The notes under the pieces are model-generated. The model worked only from the letters and a program-made list of their open reading frames with translations. It ran no database searches and was not told where the DNA came from. The position numbers and the translations under genes are program-made. A DNA stretch of 64,000 nucleotides from Asterias amurensis. Its lineage: Eukaryota > Echinodermata > Asteroidea > Forcipulatida > Asteriidae. The stretch is taken from the NCBI RefSeq assembly GCF_032118995.1, contig NC_092650.1, forward strand, positions 24,438,001-24,502,000, in the 5' to 3' direction. Shown one piece after another: positions 52,634 to 64,000 of this stretch (its first letter is position 1; each line of letters opens with the position of its first letter).

Positions 52634-52993
52634 TTGTTGCTGCGCCTCTGTGTACAATGATCCGTAAACCCTGGATACCAATCTGTCGAAATAGGAAAAG
52701 CCATCATCTCGTTTGTAGATCTCCGGAAAGTCCTCTTTCCTAGCGTCATTGAGCTGACACATGCCACCAATGTCATCGTGATTAAATGACAAGCACATAC
52801 GGTGTCTCACGCAAAGCATCTCACACTGAGTCAGAACTGTCCCTGATTGATTCAGGAACGAGTGACCGGTCAGCATGTGACTTCGGGACCGATCGAAAAG
52901 TCTTCCATGCGACCGGAGACAACTCGACACGGCCGCTAACGATTCATGGGTCATCATGAGCAATATCATCGCAATAGCAACTAGTAGCGACAT
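52634..52993 (-). CDS. Secreted PAN/apple-domain protein, first coding exon (copy B)
   Basis: 120 codons from the ATG at 52993 to a GTAAGT donor (52633-52628), phase 0. Signal peptide MSLLVAIAMILLMMTHESLA; PAN domain with the same five cysteines and CQLNDARKEDFPEIYKRDD as copy A. Differences from A: one residue fewer in the signal peptide, V for G after the signal, G for S in RDDGFSYF. The paralog keeps the frame and splice site, suggesting both were under constraint. Downstream exons are not found before 51.4 kb. Confidence 0.8.
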
Positions 52994-53044
52994 GTTTAAC
53001 GCAGTCTTCACTTCCAAAAAGTGTGCGCGACTGTAAAGCCCAAT

Positions 53045-53070
53045 TAGCCTTGATTGTAATATAAATAGTC
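53045..53070 (-). promoter_or_regulatory. TATA-like motif upstream of PAN copy B
   Basis: The minus strand reads GACTATTTATATTACAATC, about 65 bases upstream of the ATG, matching copy A. The tandem duplication starts about 45 bases further out. Confidence 0.4.
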
Positions 53071-53127
53071 CACGCACCGCCCACGATCACGCATTAGTCT
53101 TCAATGATCCCACTGGATGCTCTCTTG

Positions 53128-53826
53128 TAGTCTGGTTCCCAGACCCAAAAATCTCCGACTAGGCTCTGTCGAATTTAGGGTCCGGTGTCACCCAAAATCA
53201 CGTGACCAAAATGGAGGAATTTCTCCTGTTTCGAAGTTATCCGAAATGTTCCGAACGTGTTGTCGTCAACATTCGGACAGTATCGTTGATGTTCGGTACG
53301 GACTCGCAATGTCAGTCCTGTCGGAAGTAGATCCAGGAGTTTTTATGCCAGTTATTGCCAATGCAGGCGTTGTGCCTAAATAAAGCGTTTGCAAAGCGAT
53401 GCGACAAGTTCAAAATATACAAACCTGGGAAATCGCTCTGGGATCTGGTAAGTTTTTGTCCTTTTTTCAAAATTATTTTTTTCAAAGGTGTTTTGACTTG
53501 AGTGTTCATTAGACATTGATTGAGGACTAAGTTTCATGATTTTTGAAAGTGGTAAAAATGGGGCAAGTCTGGTGACTAGCTGTCGAAACTATACGTGTTT
53601 AACCAGATTGTCATTAATTGTCGATCAAAATAATCTCGTAACCCCTAGGCCTGGCGGCCGTCGGGAGGAGGGTTACGTTATCGCAACTAGTGCAGACATG
53701 GTTTCCCTAGAGATGACCCCCGACCCTGAAAAGTTGCGTCATGCTCTATTTTTAACCGTGGGTGATACCTGACCTAAGATTTTAAACAAGAGACGTCAAG
53801 GAATCTTTGGTCGGGGGACCAGACTA
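53128..53826. mobile_element. DNA transposon-like element with a 9-bp target duplication (unit 1)
   Basis: A 699-bp element with inverted tips TAGTCTGGTTCCC / GGGACCAGACTA, flanked on both sides by GCTCTCTTG (53119-53127 and 53827-53835). Nine bases fits Mutator-like or Merlin-like elements. Internal frames of up to 88 codons, one leading to a GTAAGT (near KPGKSLWDL), are not recognisable. Confidence 0.7.
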
Positions 53827-54389
53827 GCTCTCTTGTTGTCCAAGCACCGTGCAGGCATATCCTTACGCAGAGTAGCCTGCACTGAATTTACAGGAGGGCT
53901 ATCTTATCATTGTCCATGTACGCGGAGTCAAAGCACTGTCCACACGTACACGCAGTCGGCTTAAGTTGGTGGACCGATTTCCACCTAGCAAGTGTTGAAT
54001 TTAAAAACAAACGGTAGATCGGAGGAGTACAGTTTGTTAATAGATGGATTGCACATGACGTCATTGACGACTCTCAGCCAATGATCATAGCCTTTCACGC
54101 GTGCATGTTTCATCATCATAGAAGGCGGTCAACTGCGCTGCGCAAACGGTGTGCACGTGCGTGTGTATGGTCATTCGGACCCCGTGCGTAGACTATAAGT
54201 TGGATATAGTGCAAGAGTTTATTTTAAAGGAGCGTTGACTGTTATGCTGGGGGGAACTAGTATATAGGGGCATGTAGTCCATAATGCGCGATCTAAAAAG
54301 CAGTTGTTGAACCGATGGTAAATCCAAACCCTGTATTCGGGAATAACTTGAACAGCAAAAAGGATTTGTGTACTTTTTGTAACACAAAA

Positions 54390-54640
54390 CACAATGTCCA
54401 CAGATTTACATTAAACTTACACCGTTTGCAAATAATGATAGTAGAAAGCTTCCCTGAAAATATTACTTGCTGAGGAGGTGTTGTAGTTTTTGAGAAATGA
54501 GTAAAACAATGTCATGAAAATACGTTTTTACATGCTAAAATAATTTTCGTCTCATGATCTTCAAACTGTGTAAGTTTAATGTAAATCTGTGGACATTGTG
54601 TTTGTTGTCCTACAGAAAGCACATAGACCCTTTAAGGGGA
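54390..54640. repeat. Palindromic dispersed repeat (unit 1)
   Basis: Same family as 19430-20000 with the TTCGTCTCATG centre and AATGTCCACAGATTTACATT at the border. Partly deleted around the hairpin. Confidence 0.65.
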
Positions 54641-55499
54641 GCACAACGGAGTGTGTTAAACTGATCCTTTTCGGGGTCTAATACCGACACAGTGTCATCT
54701 AGAACTTATTTATTTGAACTGCAAACCTGAAATATTTTTATGGTTTACTTAGCATGAGAAATATGTCTAAACTGTAGGTCTAAAATTACTCGATGAAACC
54801 CATGAAATTCGCTTGACGTAAACATATAATTCACTGATTCCGCACGCGCCGATTATTTGCTTGCAGTAAGCAGAGAAAGAGCCATGAAATTAATAGGGGG
54901 TAATTAATATCTTGCGCGTAGTGTGTTCGGTTGTCCAAGTATCCCATATAGTCACGTGTTGTTTGTCGTGCTTTATAGAGGAAAGCAAGGTATCTTGGCC
55001 CTTCGCCCATCATTGGACGTGACAGGGTACCTAGTCTACCTATTGCTTACTATCCTGTGCCCAATTTCATGGCTCTGCATACCGTAAGGCTTAGCACAGA
55101 ATCGGTGATGGGAGCAGGGAATTCTGTGCTTACGGCAAGCGTATTTCACGGGTTAGCGGCGAATGTTGGCTTCTGCGCGTGCGGACTCCACGTTACTAGG
55201 CATTCTACGCTTACAAGGCTATAGCGCAGAAATTCGGAGCTTGCACGTTAGCGGGGAATTGCGATTCTTGTATTAAAGCGCAGAATTCGGCGGTAAGCAG
55301 AGCCAAGAAATTGGGCCATGGTCAGAAGAATAGAAGATCCTAAGTTTCTGACTATTTTTGACCCAATGCTTATTGCTAGGGTTTACTGAAAAGATAATAT
55401 TTTTAATTTTTATTCTTGCAGTAAATTTAGTAGAATCATTGTTTCAATTTCAAACGATATTCAAGGCTTGTTATTCTCATACTATTATTGTCCTGTTTG
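54640..55499. repeat. Non-coding part of duplication unit 1
   Basis: Includes the CTTAGCACAGAATCG / AAGCAGAGCCAAGAAATTGG-type dispersed repeat (about 55065-55320). No gene. Confidence 0.5.
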
Positions 55500-55503
55500 T
55501 TAA

Positions 55504-55885
55504 AGAGACACGTTGCCTTGGATCGGTCGAGTTGGTTCATGAAAAGCATTTGAAACCGTTTGTTATAAAATGCTTATGGTTGGAAAGTTGTTTTAAAAGT
55601 ATAATAATTAATGATCTACACAAATATGCCTAATTGCGTGGTTTATATTTTACTTTTGCGAACCAACACGGTCGGCCATTTTAAGGAGTCACAAACTTGA
55701 CTCCACAAAATTGCCGACCGCGTTTGTTCACGACGTATAATGAAAACCATGGCATTTCGAGGCATGTTTGTGTGGATCATTATATTCTACTTTTAAAACA
55801 TCTTTCTCACCATATGCATTTTATAACAAACTGTTTCAAACGCATTTCATAAACCAACACGACCGATCCATGGCAACGTGTCACT
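55504..55885. mobile_element. Family P TTAA element (unit 1, first)
   Basis: Tip AGAGACACGTTGCCTTGG; right tip CATGGCAACGTGTCACT, TTAA on both sides (55500-55503, 55886-55889). Centre diverged. Confidence 0.85.
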
Positions 55886-55889
55886 TTAA

Positions 55890-56145
55890 TGTTGTCAATG
55901 AAAAATAGATTAGTTCAAATTCAGAAGTGATAAATACGTGTTGGACAATAAGTGCAACTCGTTAACGGCCACCGAACATTTTTATGGTAATTATTTTTTA
56001 TAAGGATGAAAGCAGTTGTAAAGGCATTTACCTGGAATCAAATGATCATACTGATTAATTGCTACCGGTAAGTCATTAGTTTTGACATTATTATGAGAAT
56101 GAACGAAAATTACATAAACGCTAAATAATTTCAGCGTCATTGACA
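55890..56145. repeat. Diverged relative of the CCCTCTAG-tip TTAA element
   Basis: Lies between two family P elements. Shares TTAACGGCCACCG-like and TACTGATTAATTGCTACCGG-like stretches with 15096-15630. Confidence 0.4.
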
Positions 56146-56149
56146 TTAA

Positions 56150-56531
56150 AGGAACACGTTGCCTTGGATCGGTCAAGTTGGTCTTTCAAAAGCGTATGTA
56201 ACCGTTTGTTATAAAATGCATATGGTTAGAAAGATTTTTAAAAAGTAGAATACAATGATCCACACTCATTTGCCTCGAAATTGCGTGGCTTTCGTTTTAC
56301 CTCGTCAACTAACACGGTCGGCCATTTATGGGAGTCAAACATTTGACTCCCATAAATGTCCGACCCTGTTTGTCGACGAGGTAAGAGGAAAACCACGCAA
56401 TTTCGAGTGATACTTGTGTGGATCAATATATTCTACTTTTAATACATCTTTCTAATCGTATGCATTTTACAACAATCGGTTACATACGCTTTTCAAAGAC
56501 CAACTCGACCGATCCAAGGCAACGTGTTCCT
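56150..56531. mobile_element. Family P TTAA element (unit 1, second)
   Basis: Tip AGGAACACGTTGCCTTGG and complement, TTAA at 56146-56149 and 56532-56535. Confidence 0.9.
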
Positions 56532-57024
56532 TTAATTTTACAATTAAACTGTGAAGGGGGAAGTTAACCGTGCATGAAGTTAACAATTATATCCATGGGC
56601 GTCATCCTCAGCTTGAAATGTGTGCGTGTGTGTGTGTGGGGGGGGGGGGGGGGGGTATCATAGCATTCAGCATGGCGTGGGGTCTAGGGTCCCTGGTTGG
56701 GTCCAGGGGCAAGGGCCTAAGCGGGGTTCAGTGGGCCTGGGAGATGTTTGGTTTTGCCATGTCTCGACGGCCTAGCTTGTAAAGCTCAGCTAGTTTTATT
56801 TACATTTACACAACATTTCTGTTCAGAGAGACAGACAGAACGAGAGAAACCCTTAACAGCCCAACATACATTTACACGCTACATTAATCTTACTTTAATC
56901 ACACAATTTTTAATCTTCGACAGTATCCCTCCCTTCCCTTTACACATCTCAACCCACACATAATTATTGTGTGTTTCCGGGGCATTTTATGAAACATCAT
57001 CATTTCATCTTCGTTGAATATTAA
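56532..57024. repeat. Non-coding part of unit 1 with GT/G microsatellite
   Basis: Contains a GT-then-G run at 56625-56656 and no recognisable gene. Confidence 0.5.
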
Positions 57025-57405
57025 AGCCAGTGGACACTATTGGTATTTACTCAAAATAATTATTAGCATAAAACCTTTCTTGGTGACGAGTAATGGCGAG
57101 AGGTTGATGGTATAAAACATTGTGAGAAACGGCTCCCTCTGAAGTAACGTAGTTTTTCGAGAAAGAAGTAATTTTCCACGAGTTTGATTTCGAAACCTCA
57201 GAATTAGATTTTGAGGTCAAGCATATAAAAGCATATAAAAGCACACAACTTCGTGTGAAAAGGGTGTTTTTTCGTTCATTATTATCTCGCAACTTCGACG
57301 ACTAATTGAGCTCAAATTTTCACAGGTTTGTTATTTTATGCATATGTTTGGAAATACCAAGTGAGAAGACTGGTCTTTGACAATTACCAATAGAGTCCAG
57401 TGTCT
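57025..57405. mobile_element. Family R1 TTAA element (unit 1)
   Basis: AGCCAGTGGACACTATTGG tip to CCAATAGAGTCCAGTGTCT, TTAA at 57021-57024 and 57406-57409. A small internal deletion or change near 57217 distinguishes it from the unit 2 copy. Confidence 0.85.
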
Positions 57406-57862
57406 TTAAAACTTACATGACAAAGTGTATGTATTACTTGTTTTATGACTACGGCCGGCCTGCCCTCAACGTGGCACATCGCCGTCTACTCAAATAAAAA
57501 AAAAGTGTTATGAAATTGGCCGGGAAAACCAATACTTACTTTTAGTAAAATGTAATCTTTATGTTTAATATCAGCTGCATATTAATATTAAAACTAGGGC
57601 TGTTTGAAAACCCAAACGGTCAATGGACAAATTGGATAAATAAAAAAAATATATCTGGGCGAAACGTCATCACAGTAGATGAACTCTTGACATAATGAAC
57701 TATACTCATCTAATGAAAACCCCCCACAAAAAAAAACACGACTGACGAAGGACAGGCCAGACTCCATCTTGTGAAAAGGTCCCGACACCAGTCGACAGAT
57801 TATTATATTTAGAAGAGTTTGGATCCTAATGCTACATCAGGAGTCCACTGGATGCTCTCTTG

Positions 57863-58562
57863 TAGTCTGGTTCCCAGACCCAAAAATCTCCGACTAGGCT
57901 CTGTCGAATTTAGGGTCCGGTATCACCCAAAATCACGTGACCAAAATGGAGGAATTTCTCCTGTTTCGAAGTTATCCGAAATATTCCGAACGTGTTGTCG
58001 TCAACATTCGGACAGTATTGTTGATGTTCGGTACGGACTCGTAATGTCAGTCCTGTCGGCCGTAGATCCAGAAGTTTTTATGCCAGTTATTGCCAATGCA
58101 GGCGTTGTGCCTAAATAAAGCGTTTGCAAAGCGATGCGACAAGTTCAAAATATATAAATCTGGGAAATCGCTCCGGGATCTGGTAAGTTTTTGTCCTTTT
58201 TTTCAAAATTGTTTGTTTCAAAGGTGTTTTGACTTGAGTGTTCATTAGACATTGATTGAGGACTAAGTTTCATGATTTTTGAAAGTGGTAAAAATGGGGC
58301 AAATCTGGTGACTAGCTGTCGAAACTATACGTGTTTAACCAGATTGTCATTAATTGTCGATCAAAATAATCTCGTTACCCTCCGGCCTGGCAGCCGTCGG
58401 GAGGAGGGTTACGTTATCGCAACTAGTGCAGACATGGTTTCCCTGGAGATGACCCCCGACCCTGAAAAGTTGCGTCATGCTCTATCTTTAACCGTGGGTG
58501 ATACCTGACCTAAGATTTTAAACAAGAGACGTCAAGGAATCTTTGGTCAGGGGACCAGACTA
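57863..58562. mobile_element. DNA transposon-like element with a 9-bp target duplication (unit 2)
   Basis: Paralog of 53128-53826, with GCTCTCTTG at 57854-57862 and 58563-58571. Copied with the segment rather than inserted independently. Confidence 0.7.
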
Positions 58563-59119
58563 GCTCTCTTGTTGTCCAAGCACCGTGCAGGCATATCCAT
58601 ACGCAGAGAAGCCTACACTGAATTCACAGGAGAGATATTATATCATTGTCCATGTACGCGGAGTCAAAGCACTGTCCACACGTACACGCAGTCGGCTTAA
58701 ATTGGTGGACCGATTTCCACCTAGCAAGTGTTGAATTTAAAAACAAACGGTAGATCGGAGGAGTACAGTTTGTTAATAGATGGATTGCACATGACGTCAT
58801 TGACGACTCTCAGCCAATGATCATAGCCTTTCACGAGTGCATGTTTCATCATCATAGAAGGCGGTCAACTGCGCTGCGCAAACGGTGTGCACGTGCGTGC
58901 GTATGGTCATTCGGACCCCGTGCGTAGACTATAAGTTGGATATATAGTGCAAGAGTTTATTTTAAAGGAGCGTTGACTGTTATGCTGGGGGGAACTAGTA
59001 TATAGGGGCATGTAGTCCATAATGCGCGATCTAAAAAGCAGTTGTTGAACCGATGGTAAATCCAAACCCTGTATTCGGGAATAACTTGAACAGCAAAAAG
59101 GATTTGTGTACTTTTTGTA

Positions 59120-59375
59120 ACACAAAACACAATGTCCACAGATTTACATTAAACTTACACCGTTTGCAAATAATGATAGTAGAAAGCTTCCCTGAAAATA
59201 TTACTTGCTGAGGTGTTGTAGTTTTTGAGAAATGAGTAAAACAATGTCATGAAAATACGTTTTTACATGCTAAAATAATTTTCGTCTCATGATCTTCAAA
59301 CTGTGTAAGTTTAATGTAAATCTGTGGACATTGTGTTTGTTGTCCTACAGAAAGTACATAGACCCTTTAAGGGGA
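59120..59375. repeat. Palindromic dispersed repeat (unit 2)
   Basis: Paralog of 54390-54640. Confidence 0.65.
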
Positions 59376-60239
59376 GCACAACGGAGTGTGTTAAACTGAT
59401 CCTTTTCGGGGTCTAATACCGACACAGTGTCATCTAGAACTTATTTATTTGAACTGCAAACCTGAAATATTTTTATGGTTTACTTAGCATGAGAAATATG
59501 TCTAAACTGTAGGTCTAAAATTACTCGATGGAACCCATGAAATTCGCTTGACGTAAACATATAATTCACTGATTCCGCACGCGCCGATTATTTGCTTGCA
59601 GTAAGCAGTAGAAAGAGCCATGAAATTAATAGGGGGTATTTAATATCTTGCGCGTAATGTGTTCGGTTGTCCAAATATCCCTTATAGTCACGTGTTGTTT
59701 GTCGTGCTTTATAGAGGAAAGCAAGGTATCTTGGCCCTTCGCCCATCATTGGACGTGACAGGGTACCTAGTCTACCTATTGCTTACTATCCTGTGCCCAA
59801 TTTCATGGCTCTGCATACCGTAAGGCTTAGCACAGAATCGGTGATGGAAGCAGGGAATTCTGTGCTTACGGCAAGCGTATTTCACGGGTTAGCGGCGAAT
59901 GTTGGCTTCTGCGCGTGCGGACTCCACGTTACTAGGCATTCTACGCTTACAAGGCTATAGCGCAGAAATTCGGAGCTTGCACGTTAGCGGGGAATTGCAA
60001 TTCTTGTATTAAAGCGCAGAATTCGGCGGTAAGCAGAGCCAAGAAATTGGGCCATGGTCAGAAGAATAGACGATCCTAAGTTTCTGACTATTTTTGACCC
60101 AATGCTTATTGCTAGGGTTTACTGAAAAGATAATATGTTTAATTTTTATTCTTGCAGTAAATTTAGTAGAATCGTTGTTTCAATTTCAAAAGATATTCAA
60201 GGCTTGTTATTCTCATACTATTATTGTCCTGTTTGTTAA

Positions 60240-60622
60240 AGAGACACGTTGCCTTGGATCGGTCGAGTTGGTTCATGAAAAGCGTTTGAAACCGTTTGTT
60301 ATAAAATGCTTATGGTTAGAATGTTGTTTTAAAAGTATAATACTATTAATGATCTACACAAATATGCCTAATTGCGTGGTTTATATTTACTTTTGCGAAC
60401 CAACACGGTCGGCCATTTTAAGGAGTCACAAACTTGACTCCACAAAATTGCCGACCGCGTTTGTTCACGACGTATAATGAAAACCATGGCATTTCGAGGC
60501 ATGTTTGTGTGGATCATTATATTCTACTTTTAAAACATCTTTCTCACCATATGCATTTTATAACAAACTGTTTCAAACGCATTTCATAAACCAACACGAC
60601 CGATCCATAGCAACGTGTCACT
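60240..60622. mobile_element. Family P TTAA element (unit 2, first)
   Basis: Paralog of 55504-55885, TTAA at 60236-60239 and 60623-60626. Confidence 0.85.
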
Positions 60623-60886
60623 TTAATGTTTTCAATGAAAAATAGATTAGTTCAAATTCAGAAGTGATAAATACGTGTTGGACAATAAGTGCAACTCGTT
60701 AACGGCCACCGAACATTTTTATGGTGATTATTTTTTATAAGGATGAAAGCAGTTGTAAAGGCATTTACCTGGAATCAAATAATCATACTGATTAATTGCT
60801 ACCGGTAAGTCATTAGTTTTGACATTACTATGAGGATGAACGAAAATTACATAAACGCTAAATAATTTCAGCGTCATTGAAATTAA

Positions 60887-61268
60887 AGGAACACATTGCC
60901 TTGGATCGGTCAAGTTGGTCTTCCAAAAGCGTATGTAACCGTTTGTTATAAAATGCATATGGTTAGAAAGATGTTTAAAAAGTAGAATACAATGATCCAC
61001 ACTCATTTGCCTCGAAATTTCGTGGTTTTCCTTTTACTTTGCGAACTAACACGGTCGGCCATTTATGGGAGTCAAACATTTGATTCCCATAAATGTCCGA
61101 CCCTGTTTGTCGACGAGGTAAGAGGAAAACCACGCAATTTCGAGTGATACTTGTGTGGATCAATATATTCTACTTTTAATACATCTTTCTAATCATATGC
61201 ATTTTACAACAAACGGTTACATACGCTTTTCAAAGACCAACTCGACCGATCCAAGGCAACGTGTTCCT
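60887..61268. mobile_element. Family P TTAA element (unit 2, second)
   Basis: Paralog of 56150-56531. One stretch near 61025-61050 (TTTGCGAACTAACACGG) differs from unit 1 (CCTCGTCAACTAACACGG) in several adjacent bases, a gene-conversion-like patch. Confidence 0.85.
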
Positions 61269-61356
61269 TTAATTTTACAAGTAAACTGTGAAGGGGGAAG
61301 TTAACCGTGCATAAAGTTAACAATTATATCCATGGGCGTCATCCTCAGCTTGAAAT

Positions 61357-61387
<31 letters not shown>

Positions 61388-61388
61388 G
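61357..61388. repeat. GT/G microsatellite
   Basis: (GT)n followed by a long G-run, paralogous to 56625-56656. Confidence 0.9.
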
Positions 61389-61767
61389 TATCATAGCATT
61401 CAGCATGGCGTGGGGTCTAGGGTCCCTGGTTGGGTCCAGGGGCAAGGGCCTAGGCGGGGTTCAGTGGGCCTGGGAGATGTTTGGTTTTGCCATGTCTCGA
61501 CGGCCTAGCTTGTAAAGCTCAGCTAGTTATTACTAAATTTATTTACATTTACACAACATTTCTGTTCAGAGAGACAGACAGAACGAGAGAAACCCTTAAC
61601 AGCCCAACATACATTTACACGCTACATTAATCTTACTTTAATCACCCAATTTTTAATCTTCGACAGTATCCCTCCCTTCCCTTTACACATCTCAACCCAC
61701 ACATAATTATTGTGTGTTTCCGGGTCATTTTATGAAACATCATCATTTCATCTTCGTTGAATATTAA

Positions 61768-62146
61768 AGCCAGTGGACACTATTGGTATTTACTCAAAAT
61801 AATTATTAGCATAAAACCTTTCTTGGTGACGAGTAATGGCGAGAGGTTGATGGTATAAAACATTGTGAGAAACGGCTCCCTCTGAAGTAACGTAGTTTTT
61901 CGAGAAAGAAGTAATTTTCCACGAGTTTGATTTCGAAACCTCAGAATTAGATTTTGAGGTCTCGAAATCAAGCATATAAAAGCACACAACTTCGTGTGAA
62001 AAGGGTGTTTTTTCGTTCATTATTATCTCGCAACTTCGACGACCAATTGAGCTCAAATTTTCACAGGTTTGTTATTTTATGCATATGTTGAGAAATACCA
62101 AGTGAGAAGACTGGTCTTTGACAATTACCAATAGAGTCCAGTGTCT
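61768..62146. mobile_element. Family R1 TTAA element (unit 2)
   Basis: Paralog of 57025-57405 with TTAA at 61764-61767 and 62147-62150; retains the GAGGTCTCGAAATCAAG stretch altered in unit 1. Confidence 0.85.
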
Positions 62147-62594
62147 TTAAAACTTACATTGACAAAGTGTATGTATTACTTGTTATATAGACTACGGCCG
62201 GCCTGCCCTAAACGTGGCACATCGCCGTCTACTCAAATCAAAAAATTGTTATGAAATTGGCCGGGAAAACCAATACTTACTTTTAGTAAACTGTAATCTT
62301 TATGTTTAATATCAGCTGCATATTAATAACTAGGGCTGTTTGAAAACCCAAACGGTCAATGGACAAATTGGATAAATAAAATAAATATATCTGGGCGAAA
62401 CGTCATCACAGTAGATGAACTCTTGACATAATGAACTATACTCATCTAATGAAAACCCCCACAAAAAACCAAAAACACGACTGACCAAGGACAGGCCAGA
62501 CTCCATCTTGTGAAAAGGTCCCGACACCAGTCGACAGATTATCATATTTAGAAGAGTTTGGATCCTAATGCTACATCAGGTTGAATTCAAGCTC

Positions 62595-62870
62595 TGATGT
62601 TTCTGTTCAGCGGAGTGTGGGCTCTAATCCCGGTCGTGACACTTGTGTCCCTGAGCAAGACACTTAACTATAATTGCTTCTCTCCACCCAGGGGTAAATG
62701 GGTACCTTTGAGGGCAGAGTTGGTTCTTGTGATTGATAAGCTTAGTGGGCTACATAGTTGGCGGCACATGTTGTATACTCCCCAGGGAGCTGAGATGGTT
62801 TAAGGAATGATTTTTGGCCCAGTGACCAGGGGTAATAATGTTGATAATTAACTATTATTATTTAATATAA
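62595..62870 (+). mobile_element. SINE, 5'-degraded
   Basis: Carries CTAATCCCGGTCGTGACACT (B-box-like), then GTGTCCCTGAGCAAGACACT, CACCCAGGGGTAAATGGGTA and CCAGTGACCAGGGGTAATAA, a conserved body I associate with echinoderm tRNA-derived SINEs. The tRNA-like head is barely recognisable and the 3' tail ends in ATTATTATT. Confidence 0.65.
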
Positions 62871-63019
62871 TTGCGCTGCTTTATTGTTAACTGGGTGAGT
62901 CTAGATATACTATATAGCTCTGAATCGGTACAAAAATGAAATGCCTAAAGTTAAATCTTTCATTGTGACCATGAACAAAAATGGAGGATTATTTCATGGT
63001 GCTATTTTTGTCCAAAATA

Positions 63020-63275
63020 AAATGGTAAAAACCATCATAAACATGGATCACTAAAACAGAATATTCTGTTCAATATTATTTTCGTCTGTGTTATTCATGT
63101 GGATAGCTAATTATCAATTCATGACGTCTACATACAAACTTATCATATCTGTGTTGTAATTTTATTAGTCATCGAGAAAGACTCTAAAGGGTCGAGACGT
63201 CAAGCCTTTAAAAACCTCAAAGTATATTTTTTTCGCAAACCCCTGAATGGCCATTGGATTGTACCTCAACATCTA
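63020..63275. repeat. Repeat with hammerhead-like variant (paralog of 19100-19390)
   Basis: Same landmarks as the 19.1-kb copy; contains CGAGAAAGACTCTAAAGGGT at 63173-63192 with further core decay. Confidence 0.6.
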
Positions 63276-63309
63276 AGGTATCAACAAACATTGTATGTCC
63301 ATTCCCAAT

Positions 63310-63960
63310 TATTAATATGGTTATGAAAATTTAAAATGATTTTGTAAAAGTTAAAATGATTATGTAAAAGTTAAAATGATTATGTAAAAGTTAAAATGAT
63401 TATGTAAAGGTTAAAGTGATACGCGATGAATATAATACCGGTGCGACACCAACAGGTTGTGCACGGTGCGGATTCGCTCCAAAGACTCGTCTCGCTCAGT
63501 AACTCTACAGCTGGATGCAACAACGACAAGTGAAACAAAACAAAACGGATCGCTGACACCGCAACAGACATTTTACGACTTGTCCACAAGTCTAGTGCGA
63601 CACCAACAGGTCGTGCACGGTGCGGATTCGCTTCAAGGTCTCGGCTCACTCAGTATCGATGTGGATGGTCAAGTAATCCGCCTTGCCCAACGCTCCAGCT
63701 GAAAACAACAACAACAACAACAACAAGAAGAACAAGTGAAACAAAACAAAACGGCTCGGTTAAAAAGCAACATACAAAAGATTAAATTGTTATCATCTTC
63801 TTGGTATATTGGCTGGCATGTTTTCATCACCTTCTTTTGTTTTCGCTCAAGTATTTTTTGGACAATTATATTGTGTTTCAGTATACCCGCTTTACTCAAA
63901 ATAGTAATATCTGCCCCCAATCTTGCCAGTGGTCATAACACACTTATTTTGGTTTATTTT
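63310..63960. repeat. Unclassified repeat with internal dimer (paralog of 20280-20930)
   Basis: Four or more AAAATGATTATGTAAAAGTT units, then the two ~150-bp modules, then an AAC microsatellite at 63705-63727. Likely continues beyond the window. Confidence 0.65.
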
Positions 63961-64000
63961 TTAGTGAAACAAGAAAATATTGTTCATTCCCCGCTGCGTG

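Larger units (their letters stand above)
53110..57840. repeat. Tandem segmental duplication, unit 1
   Basis: About 4.73 kb, nearly identical to 57845-62579. Starts CCACTGGATGCTCTCTTGTA and ends GGATCCTAATGCTACATCAG. Contains a 9-bp-duplicating transposon, a palindromic repeat, two family P elements and one R1 element in the same order as unit 2. Confidence 0.95.
57845..62579. repeat. Tandem segmental duplication, unit 2
   Basis: Direct copy of 53110-57840, differing by scattered substitutions and short indels. The array stops with GCTACATCAG and then joins a SINE. Confidence 0.95.

Noticed and set aside
52993..53077. Upstream extension of PAN copy B to 53077
   Set aside because: No ATG matches copy A there; the shared first ATG yields the signal peptide, and upstream sequence includes the TATA-like region.

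Overview
The window looks like eukaryotic, animal, repeat-saturated DNA. It has introns with consensus splice sites, a tRNA-derived SINE, a Penelope-like element, Tc1/mariner, PIF/Harbinger and TTAA-targeting DNA transposons, non-LTR retrotransposon debris, and no operon-like gene packing. The SINE at 62.6 kb and the ~380-bp TTAA elements resemble repeats I associate with echinoderms, so a sea star or related marine deuterostome is my best guess; this is an inference, not a database result. No complete host gene fits inside the window, and most long open frames are translations of repeats.

Host coding sequence is sparse. Two paralogous first exons of a small secreted PAN/apple-domain protein lie on the minus strand (3234-3596 and 52634-52993), each with a signal peptide, the PAN cysteine pattern, a GTAAGT donor and a TATA-like motif upstream. 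A second minus-strand gene contributes three consecutive exons (45453-45540, 44457-44620, 39460-39624) that join in frame with matching intron phases. Its product resembles an unnamed secreted/extracellular-matrix family. One intron carries a decayed tandem copy of an exon and a dense palindrome array; the other carries SINEs, a CACTA-like element and hammerhead-like debris.

Layout: 0.2-2.4 kb is a degenerate repeat block, paralogous to 27.3-29.3 kb. 2.4-3.7 kb holds PAN copy A. 4.1-6.8 kb is a palindrome array plus minisatellite block, paralogous to 47.8-51.4 kb. 6.9-8.8 kb is tandem blocks. 9.7-15.9 kb is TTAA elements, THAP and LINE fossils and minisatellites. 17.3-19.1 kb is a three-layer nest (TTAA element > Penelope-like element and a Harbinger-type MITE). 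21.5-22.4 kb is a Harbinger deletion derivative. 24.1-24.7 kb is a THAP remnant inside a perfect inverted repeat. 24.9-30.8 kb is a ~5.9-kb foldback structure with arms made of ~130-bp tandem repeats. 31.6-36.2 kb is two tandem copies of a transposon-like unit, one broken by a Tc1 deletion derivative. 39.4-45.6 kb is the matrix-like gene. 52-53 kb holds PAN copy B. 53.1-62.6 kb is a ~4.7-kb tandem segmental duplication. 62.6-64 kb is a SINE and a repeat block paralogous to 19.1-20.9 kb.

The most unusual structures are the large foldback, the dense arrays of short perfect palindromes (GATAAACA-type at 4.1 and 49.1 kb; AGAGATATCTCT-type in an intron at 45.1 kb), the self-inverted Penelope-like element with hammerhead-like termini, and several internally documented filled/empty insertion-site pairs that give target-site rules and relative insertion order without outside data.
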